The notes: a model not told the origin generated them from the sequence alone. Counted from the stretch's first letter, positions 19,702 through 28,817 are shown. The stretch: 64,000 nucleotides of DNA from Candidatus Saccharibacteria bacterium UBA6258 (GCA_002441145.1 DJVK01000007.1:24520-88519), one strand, 5' to 3'. Made by a program: numbers and translations.

Positions 19702-20612
19702 TAACGAACGGCCTTACCGGCGCTTCCGAACGCCTTGATTTTTTCTTCGACGACTTTTTGCACTTCACCATATACTTCTGGCATCAACTTAACTACCGCA
19801 TACTCATCCGGATGTTCACGGAGTACCTTTTCGAGGGTGTCGCGGAATACGATACGCATATCGCTGTTAATATTGATTTTACTTACACCAATCTTTGCGG
19901 CTTCTTCAAAGTAATGAAGAGGCGTGCCAGAACCACCATGCAGGCTAATTTGACAGTCGAGCGCTTCGCGGACACGCTTTAGCAGTTCAAGATCAAGCTC
20001 TTTAGGAACGGGATATTTACCATGTAGGTTGCCGATAGCTGCCGCATAAGTATCGATACCTGTCGCGTCTTGGAAAGATTTAGAACCTTCAGGTGTAGAA
20101 AATGTCTTTTTGATTTCTTCGTAATCAATACCTTCAGTGTGCAAGTTAGATGATCCGCCGAAGTAATGCGGTTCGCTTTCGACGAGTGCACCTGTGAACT
20201 TTGCATACTCAACGACTTCGCGAGTTTTAGCGATAATGTCTTCTTCAGTGGCTTCGTGATTAGCTTGTGAAATATCAATATGGATAAACTCGTAGCCTGC
20301 GTCTATCGCGCGCTTACAGTCTTCGACACTCGGGCTATGGTCGAGATTTATATAGATCTCAATACCATATTCGTCACGATAGTTGTCTACCATGTCACGA
20401 ATGTTTTCGAGGCCAAGCGCCTTCACTTCGCCGTCGCTTACTTCTACAAGAACCGGTGCGTTTAGATTTTGCGCTGCCTTACAAACAGCAATCAGTGTTT
20501 CTTGGTTATCAACATTAAACGCGCCGACTGCGAAGCCTTGCTGGCGTGAACGCTGCATTAAATGGCGAGCGCGCACCGTTCGGTCGCGAATTTCGGTTAT
20601 CGTAAGTCCCAT
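19701..20612 (-). CDS. fba: Class II fructose-bisphosphate aldolase
   Basis: Zinc-dependent aldolase that splits fructose 1,6-bisphosphate into glyceraldehyde 3-phosphate and dihydroxyacetone phosphate. In 303 aa it shows FAVGAFNVDNQET near the N-terminus, the zinc-ligand segment INLDHSPS with catalytic Asp and His, VESEPHYFGGSS, the LHGKYP ligand and SLHGGSGTP. It has a strong GGGG-type ribosome binding site and its own promoter (20656-20664), making it the likely head of a sub-operon with the two PfkB kinases and the LOG protein. Confidence 0.93.
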   Translation of the reverse strand: MGLTITEIRDRTVRARHLMQRSRQQGFAVGAFNVDNQETLIAVCKAAQNLNAPVLVEVSDGEVKALGLENIRDMVDNYRDEYGIEIYINLDHSPSVEDCKRAIDAGYEFIHIDISQANHEATEEDIIAKTREVVEYAKFTGALVESEPHYFGGSSNLHTEGIDYEEIKKTFSTPEGSKSFQDATGIDTYAAAIGNLHGKYPVPKELDLELLKRVREALDCQISLHGGSGTPLHYFEEAAKIGVSKININSDMRIVFRDTLEKVLREHPDEYAVVKLMPEVYGEVQKVVEEKIKAFGSAGKAVR

Positions 20613-20655
20613 ATTACCCCTAGCCCCCTAAAGTTGTTATGCTAATCTATAAATC

Positions 20656-20664
20656 AGTATACCA
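20656..20664 (-). promoter_or_regulatory. Extended -10 promoter before fba
   Basis: On the minus strand TGG followed by TATACT is an extended -10 element lying in the only sizeable gap (79 nt) of the carbon operon. The start point would fall near 20649, about 37 nt before the fba ATG, leaving room for the AGGGG ribosome binding site. Confidence 0.5.
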
Positions 20665-20691
20665 TATTAGGGGTCAGTGGCTAGTAATTCG

Positions 20692-21687
20692 TTAAAATCC
20701 TTGGTGATATTTCGCCTTTTGATCTACGAAGGTTTTAACCTTAGTGGCTATGCCTTCATCATCTAATCCAAAGAACGTAATCATCTCGAGTGGCGCGCCA
20801 GATTCACCGTAACGGTCATTGATACCGATGCGCAGCAGCGGCGTTGGCAACTCATCGCCAAGCAATTCTGCGATAGCTCCACCAAGTCCGCCTGCCGCCT
20901 GAGCATCCTCGGCAGTAACCGCGCGCCCAGTCTTTAAAACGCTCTGTAAGATCGTTTTATGGTCGAGTGGCTTGATAGTTGGGACATGCACTATCTCTGC
21001 CGAAACACCCATTTTTTCGAGCTTAGCGGCGGCCTTGAGTGCGTAGGGCGTAAGGATGCCAGTACTCATAATTGTCACGTCGTTACCCTCACGAAGCACG
21101 TAGGCCTTACCAATTTCGAATGGTGAATCGGCGGTACTGAATATCGGTGTCTTCTCACGAGCAAGTCGCAAGTATGTGGGGTTTGGTGTTTTTGCGATTG
21201 CTTGCGTGGCCTTTTCGGCCTCGATGCCATCACCAGGGCATACGACTACCATATTCGGCATGACACGCATCATTGCGATATCTTCGAACATCTGGTGTGT
21301 CGCGCCGTCTGGGCCTACCGTTACGCCGGCGTGAGCCCCAACGACCTTGACGGGTTGATCGTTCAACGCAGCCGTTGTCTTAATTTGCTCCCAGTTACGC
21401 CCCGGGTTGAATGCAGCATAGCTTGCCGCAAATGGAATCTTCCCAGCGCGTGCCAATCCAGAGGCGACGGTTACTAGGTTTTGCTCTGCGATACCAACTT
21501 CTATATATCGGTCCGGGAACGCATCGGCAAACAAGTGCATTTGCACGCTTTCTACTAGGTCGGCACATAAGCCTACTACATTAGGATCGGCCTCGCCCGC
21601 TAACCTGAGTCCTCGCCCAAATCCTGCTCGTGTAGGCTCGACATCAGGAGTGTCGGTATAAATCTTTTCGTTAAGTGGATAATTCAT
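20692..21687 (-). CDS. Transketolase, C-terminal half (pyrimidine and C domains)
   Basis: The 331-aa product carries the pyrimidine-binding and C-terminal domains of a thiamine-diphosphate transketolase. Visible are GIAEQNLVTVASGLA with the catalytic Glu that activates the cofactor, FAASYAAFNPGRNWEQIK, and DGATHQMFEDIAMMRVMPN. It overlaps the N-terminal half gene by one base; together they replace a single tktA. Split transketolases are common in archaea and in several bacterial lineages including this one. It moves two-carbon units between sugar phosphates in the non-oxidative pentose phosphate pathway. Confidence 0.93.
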   Translation of the reverse strand: MNYPLNEKIYTDTPDVEPTRAGFGRGLRLAGEADPNVVGLCADLVESVQMHLFADAFPDRYIEVGIAEQNLVTVASGLARAGKIPFAASYAAFNPGRNWEQIKTTAALNDQPVKVVGAHAGVTVGPDGATHQMFEDIAMMRVMPNMVVVCPGDGIEAEKATQAIAKTPNPTYLRLAREKTPIFSTADSPFEIGKAYVLREGNDVTIMSTGILTPYALKAAAKLEKMGVSAEIVHVPTIKPLDHKTILQSVLKTGRAVTAEDAQAAGGLGGAIAELLGDELPTPLLRIGINDRYGESGAPLEMITFFGLDDEGIATKVKTFVDQKAKYHQGF

Positions 21688-22547
21688 TATTCGTGCTCTC
21701 CTGTAAGGCGACCCTTCATGGTCCGTAAGTCATGTAGTGCTTTCTTTGCCTGTTCCTTATTTGGTGGAACACCGTGCCATTTGTAGTCATACTCCATAAA
21801 GTCGACGTTTTTGCCTGGTATCGTGTGTGTAATGATACAGCTTGGGCGATTCTCGATAGCCTTTGCCATGCCCACTGCATCAATGATGCTCTCGACGTTA
21901 TGACCGTCGATTTCTTGAACATGCCAGCCAAACGATTCCCATTTTGCGCGAAGATTTTCGAGCGGCATGACGTCTTCGGTCGGACCATCAATCTGGATAT
22001 TGTTACGGTCGACGAATACAATCAGTTGAGACAATTTATATTTGCCGGCAAACATTGCCGCTTCCCAAATATTGCCCTCATTAAGCTCGCCGTCACCCGT
22101 CACGACATATACCCAGCGGTGACGCTGGTTGTCGAGGTATTGTAGCGCGTAGGCATAACCTGCACCCTGGCTTACGCCGCTCCCCAATGGACCACTCGTA
22201 TTCTCGAGCCCTGGCAGCTTAAGGCGCTCAGGGTGGCCTTGTAAGCGCGTACCTAATTTGCGGAGTGTCATTAACTCGGCTTTATCAAAATATCCGCGCT
22301 CCGCCATTGTCGCGTACTGCACTGGAACACAGTGGCCATTACTCATCATAAAGACATCTCTGTCGGCCAGGTCAGGATCTTGAGGGTCAACGTTCATAAT
22401 CCCAAAATATAGCGTCGCAACAAGGTCAGCCAGCCCTAGCGGTCCGGCACTGTGGCCACTACCCGCATGCTCGAGCATCTTGATGATGTCCTTGCGGATT
22501 TCATTTGCCTTTACTTCTATCTGTTTGATTGTCAATTGCCCACTCAT
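21687..22547 (-). CDS. Transketolase, N-terminal half (ThDP-binding)
   Basis: In 286 aa this gene encodes the pyrophosphate-binding domain: SGHSAGPLGLADLVATLYFG near residue 30, GPLGSGVSQGAGYAYALQ, and VVTGDGELNEGNIWEAAMFAGK, the GDG...N motif that binds Mg and the thiamine diphosphate phosphates. It must associate with the product of the next gene to be active. It lies 9 nt downstream of rpe. Confidence 0.94.
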   Translation of the reverse strand: MSGQLTIKQIEVKANEIRKDIIKMLEHAGSGHSAGPLGLADLVATLYFGIMNVDPQDPDLADRDVFMMSNGHCVPVQYATMAERGYFDKAELMTLRKLGTRLQGHPERLKLPGLENTSGPLGSGVSQGAGYAYALQYLDNQRHRWVYVVTGDGELNEGNIWEAAMFAGKYKLSQLIVFVDRNNIQIDGPTEDVMPLENLRAKWESFGWHVQEIDGHNVESIIDAVGMAKAIENRPSCIITHTIPGKNVDFMEYDYKWHGVPPNKEQAKKALHDLRTMKGRLTGEHE

Positions 22548-22556
22548 AATTGCCGC

Positions 22557-23201
22557 CTATATTACGCTATGTTTATTAATTTCACTAAGAAGTTGCTTGT
22601 ACGTGCCTTCGGGGTCGGCGGATTTATTAATTGCTCCACCAACGTTGATTACATCGACGCCACCCTGCGCTAAACTAAACGCATTCTCGACATTCGCGCC
22701 TCCGTCCCAGCCAACTTCGACTTCAGGCTGAATGTTGCGAATCAAGCGCACCTTTTCGAGTTGCATCAAATTTGCCGTACCGCCGTAATGCCCTAAATCA
22801 CCGCTGAATACGAGCACGTGATCAACTGTTTCGATGTACGACTGTACGTTACTCGGCACGGTAGCGCGAAGCAATGCCACACCAACCTTTATGCCAGCCT
22901 GTTTAACTTTAGCAATTATAGGCGTAAGGTCTTCGCTGGACTCAGAGTGAAAGATGATCAAGTTCGGCTTCAGCTGAATCAGCGCATCTACGTATTGGCT
23001 AGGGCGAGCTACCATGGCATGGATATCGACGACCCACTCTTGTGGCCACCAGATTTGATTTACGCCTACCGTAAATGTCGGAGCGAACTCGCCATCGGTC
23101 AAATCAATATGCACACGCTGTGCGAACGGATGCAGACGCTCGACGGTTTCTTTATACGCATCGTCGGTTTCACAAAGCAAAGTTGGGGTAATTATAGCCA
23201 T
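22557..23201 (-). CDS. rpe: Ribulose-phosphate 3-epimerase-like protein
   Basis: TIM-barrel epimerase interconverting ribulose 5-phosphate and xylulose 5-phosphate. The metal and catalytic residues can be traced in 214 aa: His and Asp in VHIDLTDGEF, His in VVDIHAMVARP, and Asp in VGWDGGANVENA. The loops differ from the usual RPE wording (DGEF in place of DGHF), so it is a divergent member; the operon context supports the assignment. It overlaps rpiB by one base. Confidence 0.83.
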   Translation of the reverse strand: MAIITPTLLCETDDAYKETVERLHPFAQRVHIDLTDGEFAPTFTVGVNQIWWPQEWVVDIHAMVARPSQYVDALIQLKPNLIIFHSESSEDLTPIIAKVKQAGIKVGVALLRATVPSNVQSYIETVDHVLVFSGDLGHYGGTANLMQLEKVRLIRNIQPEVEVGWDGGANVENAFSLAQGGVDVINVGGAINKSADPEGTYKQLLSEINKHSVI

Positions 23202-23653
23202 TAAAACATATCCAATTCATTATTACGTCGTTGATACCGCACCGCGCCGGCAAACGGCGTGGCAATCCAGGTGTCGATGATATCTTTCCAGGCCTCGTCT
23301 TCGTTGTCGACGACGCGCGCCGGCAAACAAAGCACGTTGCTGTTATTGTCGTTGCGGCACTCTTTTGCCTCAAAGCTATCCCAAATTACTGCAGCGCGAA
23401 TACCACGAAAGCGATTAGCGGCCATCGCCATTCCTTGGCCACCAGTGCAAATCAAGATAGCACGCGGATCGGTTTTTTCCTCTTCACCAAGCACTTTGGT
23501 TGCTGCCATTTGAGCAAACTGCGGGAAGTCATCGTTGGGGTCAAGTTCCCTATCACCGACATCTTCAACATCGTAACCTCGCTTAGCTAAGTAAGCTTCA
23601 ATTTTCTCCTTAAGGTAATAGCCCCCATGATCTGCGCCGACGAAAAGTTTCAT
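23201..23653 (-). CDS. rpiB: Ribose 5-phosphate isomerase B
   Basis: A 150-aa RpiB/LacAB-fold enzyme converting ribose 5-phosphate to ribulose 5-phosphate. ADHGGYYLKEKI at the N-terminus, the catalytic Cys in ILICTGGQGMAMAANR and the RNDNNSNVLCLPARV segment are all family landmarks. It is the first gene of the minus-strand carbon operon, separated from gap by a terminator. Confidence 0.9.
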   Translation of the reverse strand: MKLFVGADHGGYYLKEKIEAYLAKRGYDVEDVGDRELDPNDDFPQFAQMAATKVLGEEEKTDPRAILICTGGQGMAMAANRFRGIRAAVIWDSFEAKECRNDNNSNVLCLPARVVDNEDEAWKDIIDTWIATPFAGAVRYQRRNNELDMF

Positions 23654-23706
23654 ATACCTATAAGTATAAGCGCTACGCTTGACATTTGCAACGAAGCCAC
23701 CACATA

Positions 23707-23739
23707 AAACACCGTGAGCGATTCCGGCTCACGGTGTTT
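23707..23739 (-). terminator. Rho-independent terminator after gap
   Basis: A perfect 13-bp stem (AAACACCGTGAGC with GCTCACGGTGTTT) and a 7-nt loop lie 19 nt beyond the gap stop; on the minus strand the stem runs into TTTT. It insulates gap from the rpiB operon. Confidence 0.85.
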
Positions 23740-23757
23740 CTATTTTGCTACGAATAG

Positions 23758-24780
23758 TTATCGTACGTTTTTGACCGCACGGCCAGCATCGGCGACCAAT
23801 TCGACAAGGCGGTTGCTGTAGCCCCATTCGTTGTCATACCAAGCGACTACCTTAAGCAAGTTACCACCGACAACGTTCGTCAACGGAAGGTCAACGATCG
23901 CGCTGTGACTATTGCCCTTAAAGTCACTGCTTACGAGCTCTTCTTCGGTCACGTCAAGGATTCCCTGATAAAACGGTTTAGCAGCGGCGTCGCGGAAGAC
24001 TTGTTTAACTTCGTCAATCGTGACGTCACGCTTTAGTAGTACAACAAAGTCACTCATGCTAACTACTGGCGTAGGAACACGTACGCTCAGTCCGCCAAAG
24101 CGGTTTTCGAGCGCTGGTAACGCCTTAGCGGCGGCAATTGATGCACCCGTCGTGGTTGGGACGATGTTTTCAGCAGCTGCACGAGCCTCGCGTAAATCTT
24201 TAGCTGGAGCATCTTGCAGACGTTGACTAGCGGTATAGCTGTGAACAGTCGTCATCATTGCCTTTTCGATGCCGAACGCACCTTCCAACACTGCCATCAC
24301 AGGTGTAATACAGTTTGTAGTACAGCTTGCATTGCTGATGACGGGCGTAGAGTTAGCTACCTTATCTTCGTTAACGCCTAAGACGATGGTGTCAGCGCCG
24401 TCACCTTTTGCGGGTGCAGAAATAACGACTTTTCTAGCGCCTGCGTCAATATGCGCATTCGCCTTAGCTGGATCGACAAAGAATCCGGTACTTTCGATGA
24501 CGACATCAATATCATGATCACGCCATGGTAGCGCCGCAGGTTCTTTTTCGGCGAGCACTACGATGTGCTGGCCGTCGACAATAATACCAGTGTCGTCGTA
24601 ACCGACTTCGTGGGCATATGTGCCGTACGATGAGTCGTGCTTTAGCAAGTGCGCCAATGTTTTTGTATCTGTCAGGTCGTTTATAGCGATCACTTCGACG
24701 TCATGACGATCAAAGGCGATTTTAAAGGCGTTACGACCAATGCGGCCGAATCCGTTGATAGCAATACGAATCTTACTCAT
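23758..24780 (-). CDS. gap: Glyceraldehyde-3-phosphate dehydrogenase
   Basis: NAD-dependent phosphorylating dehydrogenase of glycolysis. The 340 aa start IRIAINGFGRIGRNAFKIA (Rossmann loop) and contain the catalytic SNASCTTNCITP with Cys, HSYTASQRLQD, the phosphate-binding TGAS and the C-terminal WYDNEWGYSNRLVEL. It is transcribed alone: terminator downstream, divergent rel gene upstream. Confidence 0.97.
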   Translation of the reverse strand: MSKIRIAINGFGRIGRNAFKIAFDRHDVEVIAINDLTDTKTLAHLLKHDSSYGTYAHEVGYDDTGIIVDGQHIVVLAEKEPAALPWRDHDIDVVIESTGFFVDPAKANAHIDAGARKVVISAPAKGDGADTIVLGVNEDKVANSTPVISNASCTTNCITPVMAVLEGAFGIEKAMMTTVHSYTASQRLQDAPAKDLREARAAAENIVPTTTGASIAAAKALPALENRFGGLSVRVPTPVVSMSDFVVLLKRDVTIDEVKQVFRDAAAKPFYQGILDVTEEELVSSDFKGNSHSAIVDLPLTNVVGGNLLKVVAWYDNEWGYSNRLVELVADAGRAVKNVR

Positions 24781-24876
24781 TTTTTCTCCATTTATTTAAC
24801 CATTAGCTGTTTAGGTATAGTATAACGCACCCTTGTTCCGGTTGTCACGTCATTCGCTCATTCAGGCAATGTTTAG

Positions 24877-24882
24877 TACAAT
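24877..24882 (+). promoter_or_regulatory. -10 box placing the rel start at +1
   Basis: TACAAT ends 6 nt before the ATG at 24889, so transcription would begin at or next to the start codon. No Shine-Dalgarno sequence precedes the ATG. The -35 region (around 24854) is poor. Confidence 0.5.
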
Positions 24883-24888
24883 AGAGAT

Positions 24889-26436
24889 ATGATTAAGAGT
24901 GAGCTACTCGAGCTGGCCAAGGGCCATTATGGCGAGAACCAGCTTCTCGAGCTTGAGCACGCCGTCGACTTTGCCACCGAAATGCATCATGGTCAAGTGC
25001 GCAAGAGTGGCGAACCTTATATTTCGCACCCGATTCATGTAGCTGGTACCCTTATTGAATGGGGTATGGACATCGATACAATTATAGCCGGCGTCCTGCA
25101 TGACACCGTCGAAGACACACCTGCAACGCTTGAACAAATAGAATCGCTCTTTGGGCATGATGTCGCCTTCTTGGTAGATGGCGTCACTAAAGTTAGCCAG
25201 GCGCGCGCCGGAATGCGCAACCTCGAAAGCTACCTGCCACAAACGCGCGACAACTTAACCAAACTTCTCATCGCCGTAGGCCAAGATGTTCGTGTCATCA
25301 TCATTAAACTTTCTGACCGCTTGCACAACATGCAGACATTGCAATACAAAAGCTCCGAGAAGCAACGTAAGATCGCCCGCGAAACCATCGAGGTATTCGC
25401 GCCACTCGCCGACCGACTCAATATGGGTCGCGTCCGCGTTCAACTCGAGGAGCTTAGCTTCCGTTACCTTATGCCTAAAGATTTTACTGCCACCAAGCGC
25501 TTAATGGATAGTCGTCTCAAAAAGAGCGAACGCCGTTTGCGCAAAGTAAAAAACCAGGTCGACGAGCACCTAACGAATGAAAAGATTTCCCACCAAATCG
25601 ATGGGCGTGTCAAAAGTATTTATAGCTTATACAAAAAACTCGATCGTGTGGGTAATATCGATGATATTTACGACCTAATGGCACTACGCATTATCGTCGA
25701 TGACATTGCGACATGCTACCTGGTCCTCGGCGAGCTCCACACGATGTTCGAACCGATGGTTGATCGTATCAAAGATTATATCGCGATCCCAAAAGCCAAT
25801 GGCTACCAATCTCTTCACACCACGGTGGTCACACCAACTGGTCAAATCGTTGAGTTTCAAATTCGTACCCACGAAATGCACGAGTATGCTGAACGTGGTC
25901 TTGCCGCCAGCTTCCATTACAATGAACAAAAACTGACTGACGCATATCGCAAAGGTAATATCGCCAAATTGCCCGCTCACCTTCACTGGATTAGTAATCT
26001 ACAAGACGCCGCGACGCAAATTAAAGAAGGTAAGGATTTCAACGAGGCCGATTTGCATGTTGATTTGTTTGGCGATCGCATTTTCGTTCACTCCCCTAAA
26101 GGCGATATCTACGACCTGCCTTCTGGCGCATTCCCGTTAGATTATGCCTATCGCGTTCACAGCGACCTTGCCGCCAGGGCAAGCGGATTTATCATCAATG
26201 GCAAGATGGAGCCATTTAGCTACCAGCTAAATGACGGCGACACCATCGAAATTTTAACCAGCAAAAGTGCGAAGCCACGTTCCGACTGGGTACATTACGT
26301 CATAACTGGCCACGCACGGATGAAACTACGCGCACAACTTCGTCGCCATGGTGTGCTAGGGCAAATCTCTAACGCTGCGGCCATTATTCATCGTAAGGCG
26401 CGCGAACGCATACGCAAAAAGCAGAAAACAAAATAA
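24889..26436 (+). CDS. rel: Bifunctional (p)ppGpp synthetase/hydrolase, short Rel
   Basis: Stringent-response enzyme. The hydrolase HD domain (residues 25-180) has HPIHVAGTLI and GVLHDTVEDT with intact HD residues. The synthetase domain has SIYSLYKKL, DIYDLMALRIIV and IPKANGYQSLHTTV. A TGS domain follows (about residue 390: GDRIFVHSPKGDIYDLP). At 515 aa it stops after TGS and a short helical region, so the ZFD/CC and ACT regulatory domains of full-length Rel (about 730 aa) are missing. Both active sites look intact. Confidence 0.93.
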   Translation: MIKSELLELAKGHYGENQLLELEHAVDFATEMHHGQVRKSGEPYISHPIHVAGTLIEWGMDIDTIIAGVLHDTVEDTPATLEQIESLFGHDVAFLVDGVTKVSQARAGMRNLESYLPQTRDNLTKLLIAVGQDVRVIIIKLSDRLHNMQTLQYKSSEKQRKIARETIEVFAPLADRLNMGRVRVQLEELSFRYLMPKDFTATKRLMDSRLKKSERRLRKVKNQVDEHLTNEKISHQIDGRVKSIYSLYKKLDRVGNIDDIYDLMALRIIVDDIATCYLVLGELHTMFEPMVDRIKDYIAIPKANGYQSLHTTVVTPTGQIVEFQIRTHEMHEYAERGLAASFHYNEQKLTDAYRKGNIAKLPAHLHWISNLQDAATQIKEGKDFNEADLHVDLFGDRIFVHSPKGDIYDLPSGAFPLDYAYRVHSDLAARASGFIINGKMEPFSYQLNDGDTIEILTSKSAKPRSDWVHYVITGHARMKLRAQLRRHGVLGQISNAAAIIHRKARERIRKKQKTK

Positions 26437-26459
26437 CCGGCTGATGTAGCCGGTTATTT
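26431..26459. terminator. Bidirectional terminator between rel and ppa
   Basis: A 12-bp stem (AAATAACCGGCT and AGCCGGTTATTT) with a 5-nt loop followed by TTTTTT overlaps the rel stop codon. The A-run on the other side lets it serve the convergent ppa gene too. Confidence 0.85.
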
Positions 26460-26477
26460 TTTATTGAAAGCGTTTAA

Positions 26478-27002
26478 CTACTTACCGTATCGTTCGATAC
26501 ATTGGCGAACAATTTGCTTTGCTTCTTCAACATCGCCCCAACCAAGTACTTTCGTACTGCCAGGCTTTTTAAGGTCTTTGTAGTGTGTAAAGTGGCTTTC
26601 GAGCTGCTTAACGAGCTGCGGAATATCAGCAAGCGACGTAATCGCGTCTGCATCATCACGGTTATCAGCGGGTACAACGACAACCTTATCGTCGACTTCA
26701 CCGTCATCTTCAAATTTCATGACACCGATAATTTTTGCTTCAAGCCACACGCCCGTTGGCAATGGTTCTGGACAGATAATCAATGTGTCGAGTTCGTCGC
26801 CATCCTCGTCAAGCGTCTGCGGGATAAATCCATAATTACAAGGTTTTGCAAAGATTCGAGGTTCTACTCGGTCGAGCATGAACGCAGCGTGCTCGCGGTC
26901 CCATTCAACCTTGAGGCGTGAGCCTTCAGGAATTTCGACAACAGTGTTAACAACGCCATTTTCCACGTCGCCAGGTGTCAGTACTTTATTAAAATCAGCC
27001 AT
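26478..27002 (-). CDS. ppa: Inorganic pyrophosphatase, family I
   Basis: Hydrolyses pyrophosphate to drive biosynthetic reactions. The 174 aa contain the family I core: VVEIPEGSRLKVEWD near residue 22, NYGFIPQTLDEDGDELDTLI with the metal-binding Asp residues, and KVVVVPADNRDDA. The usual Lys of EIPKGS is Glu here, a mild deviation. The start has a good AAGGAGC ribosome binding site. It diverges from the PLD gene. Confidence 0.92.
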   Translation of the reverse strand: MADFNKVLTPGDVENGVVNTVVEIPEGSRLKVEWDREHAAFMLDRVEPRIFAKPCNYGFIPQTLDEDGDELDTLIICPEPLPTGVWLEAKIIGVMKFEDDGEVDDKVVVVPADNRDDADAITSLADIPQLVKQLESHFTHYKDLKKPGSTKVLGWGDVEEAKQIVRQCIERYGK

Positions 27003-27071
27003 ACAGCTCCTTTCATTTACTCCTTATAGTGTATCAGTTTGCCAACCTAGAGTATACTATGAGCAGATACT

Positions 27072-28070
27072 ATGACCAACACTCGTACTCAAACCTTATT
27101 AACCGCGCCCGCATACACCAAGGACCTTCTTAAGCGTATCAATGCCGCTACGACGCGCATAGCAATCGTTGCCACAACATTTCACGGTGATGATGCTATA
27201 AGCAACGCACTTATTGATGCGCTATGCGACGCTGCCGACAGGGGCGTTTACGTGTCGGTTGGCGCAGATGCATTTACCTATATTGAACCTAAAGGATCGA
27301 TATTTGGCGCAAAAGGTCATTCAATGCGTGCCATCAAGGCCCATAAGGTGCAACGAAAATTAAAAAAGCATGGCGCTGAGTTCCATTGGCTTGGCCGTAT
27401 GAGTAACTTCATTTTCGCTGGTCGCACGCACAGCAAGTGGACTATCATCGATGATATGATATACAGTTTTGGTGGCATCAACCTAGACCATGTCAGCTTT
27501 ACAAATACCGACCTCATGATTCGTATCACCGATAACAAGATCGCGAATCGCCTGTTCGTTGAACACGGCCGAGTCTTTAAAGCGGACCGCGGTGGTCACG
27601 CGCTACGTAGCCAAAAAATCACGATTAATGAGACCTCGACGATTTTGATTGATGGCGGCATCCCAGGCGACTCAGTTATCTACCGCCGGGCGTGTACGCT
27701 CGCTCGCGAAGCGTCTCAAATCACTTTTGTCTCACAATACTGCCCGACGGGCAGGCTGAACCGTATACTAAAACGCAAGCAGGCGACGCTGTTTTTCAAT
27801 CACTGGCGCAGGGCCCGCTGGGCAAATATGCTTATTATCCAACTTGGCATGCTCATCTCTCGTCAGAGCACATTATATAACCGCCGTCCTTACTTACATG
27901 CGAAGTTTATATTGTTCACCATGCCTGATAAGACCGAAATCGCGCTTACGGGTTCGCATAATTTTACGAATAGTGGCGTTCTGACCGGAACGCGTGAAAT
28001 CGCGCTCGAAACCAGCGACCAAGATACCATCACTCAGCTCAAAAAATTCCTCGATAACCACGTCAAATAA
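27072..28070 (+). CDS. Phospholipase D-like (cardiolipin synthase-type) protein
   Basis: The 332-aa product has two PLD-type halves. The first HKD motif reads HSKWTIIDDMIYSFGGINLD; the second reads HAKFILFTMPDKTE followed by TGSHNFTNSG, in which the Asp spacing is unusual. No N-terminal membrane helices are obvious, unlike typical cardiolipin synthases. Phosphatidyl transfer or phosphodiester hydrolysis is likely; lipid versus nucleic-acid substrate is undecided. The following glycerophosphodiesterase, 18 nt away, leans towards lipid metabolism. Confidence 0.78.
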   Translation: MTNTRTQTLLTAPAYTKDLLKRINAATTRIAIVATTFHGDDAISNALIDALCDAADRGVYVSVGADAFTYIEPKGSIFGAKGHSMRAIKAHKVQRKLKKHGAEFHWLGRMSNFIFAGRTHSKWTIIDDMIYSFGGINLDHVSFTNTDLMIRITDNKIANRLFVEHGRVFKADRGGHALRSQKITINETSTILIDGGIPGDSVIYRRACTLAREASQITFVSQYCPTGRLNRILKRKQATLFFNHWRRARWANMLIIQLGMLISRQSTLYNRRPYLHAKFILFTMPDKTEIALTGSHNFTNSGVLTGTREIALETSDQDTITQLKKFLDNHVK

Positions 28071-28073
28071 GCG

Positions 28074-28082
28074 TGATATACT
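28074..28082 (+). promoter_or_regulatory. Extended -10 box ahead of the GDPD gene
   Basis: TGA plus TATACT ends 6 nt before the ATG at 28089, so the gene may have its own leaderless transcript even though it sits only 18 nt after the PLD gene. Confidence 0.5.
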
Positions 28083-28088
28083 GATGGT

Positions 28089-28790
28089 ATGTTAATAATC
28101 GGACACCGAGGCGCCATGGGACTCGCTCACGAGAACACCATGGAAGCATTTCGTGCCGGCTTCGACGCCGACGCAGACATATTAGAGTTCGATATCCGCT
28201 TAACCAAGGATAACGTGCCCGTCGTCATACACGACGCGCGTCTTTTACGTACACACCACGTTAAAGCCGCCGTTGCGCATCTTACCCTCGACGAATTGCG
28301 CGAAAAAACAGCCGCCAATCCCGTTCCAACACTTCAAGAAGTGCTCGATGAATTCTTCGGCAAAATAATGCTTAACATCGAGCTCAAAAGTCGGGGTACG
28401 GGAACGGAGGTTGTCACGCTGCTCACGAAGCGATACATCAAGAAGAAGTCCGACTGGGATAAGATTATTATCTCATCATTCAAAGGAACTGAACTCATTA
28501 GAATCCGCAAGCTTGCGCCACGAGTAAATTTAGCACTTCTACATAATCAGAATCCATTCATTTTTATCGCTTATCATCGTCTGCTGACACTGACTGCCGT
28601 CGGGTTCCACCGTCTCTACCTTAATAGTTTTGCGCTACAAATCGCAAAACGGGCAGGAATATTTACGTACGTATACACCGTCGATCGTCCTGGTGCGATA
28701 GACATCTTAGAGCGCCAGGGCGTCGACGGCATCGTCACCAATTACCCTGATAAATTCCGAGCCGCACTAGATAAACGCGACTCAAAATAA
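28089..28790 (+). CDS. Glycerophosphodiester phosphodiesterase
   Basis: A TIM-barrel GDPD of 233 aa that releases glycerol 3-phosphate from glycerophosphodiesters. The active site is plain: IGHRGAMGLAHENTMEAF at residues 3-20, LEFDIRLTKDNVPVVIHD with the metal-binding Glu and Asp and catalytic His, and LNIELKSRG. The C-terminus has the usual VYTVDRPGAIDILERQGVDGIVTNYPD. It lacks a signal peptide and should be cytoplasmic. Confidence 0.92.
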   Translation: MLIIGHRGAMGLAHENTMEAFRAGFDADADILEFDIRLTKDNVPVVIHDARLLRTHHVKAAVAHLTLDELREKTAANPVPTLQEVLDEFFGKIMLNIELKSRGTGTEVVTLLTKRYIKKKSDWDKIIISSFKGTELIRIRKLAPRVNLALLHNQNPFIFIAYHRLLTLTAVGFHRLYLNSFALQIAKRAGIFTYVYTVDRPGAIDILERQGVDGIVTNYPDKFRAALDKRDSK

Positions 28791-28817
28791 AATACACCCA
28801 CGAATGGGGTGTATTTT
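28789..28817. terminator. Bidirectional terminator between GDPD and trxB
   Basis: An 11-bp stem, AAAATACACCC with GGGTGTATTTT (one extra G), around a short loop is followed by T residues on the plus strand and flanked by A residues for the minus strand. Confidence 0.8.
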
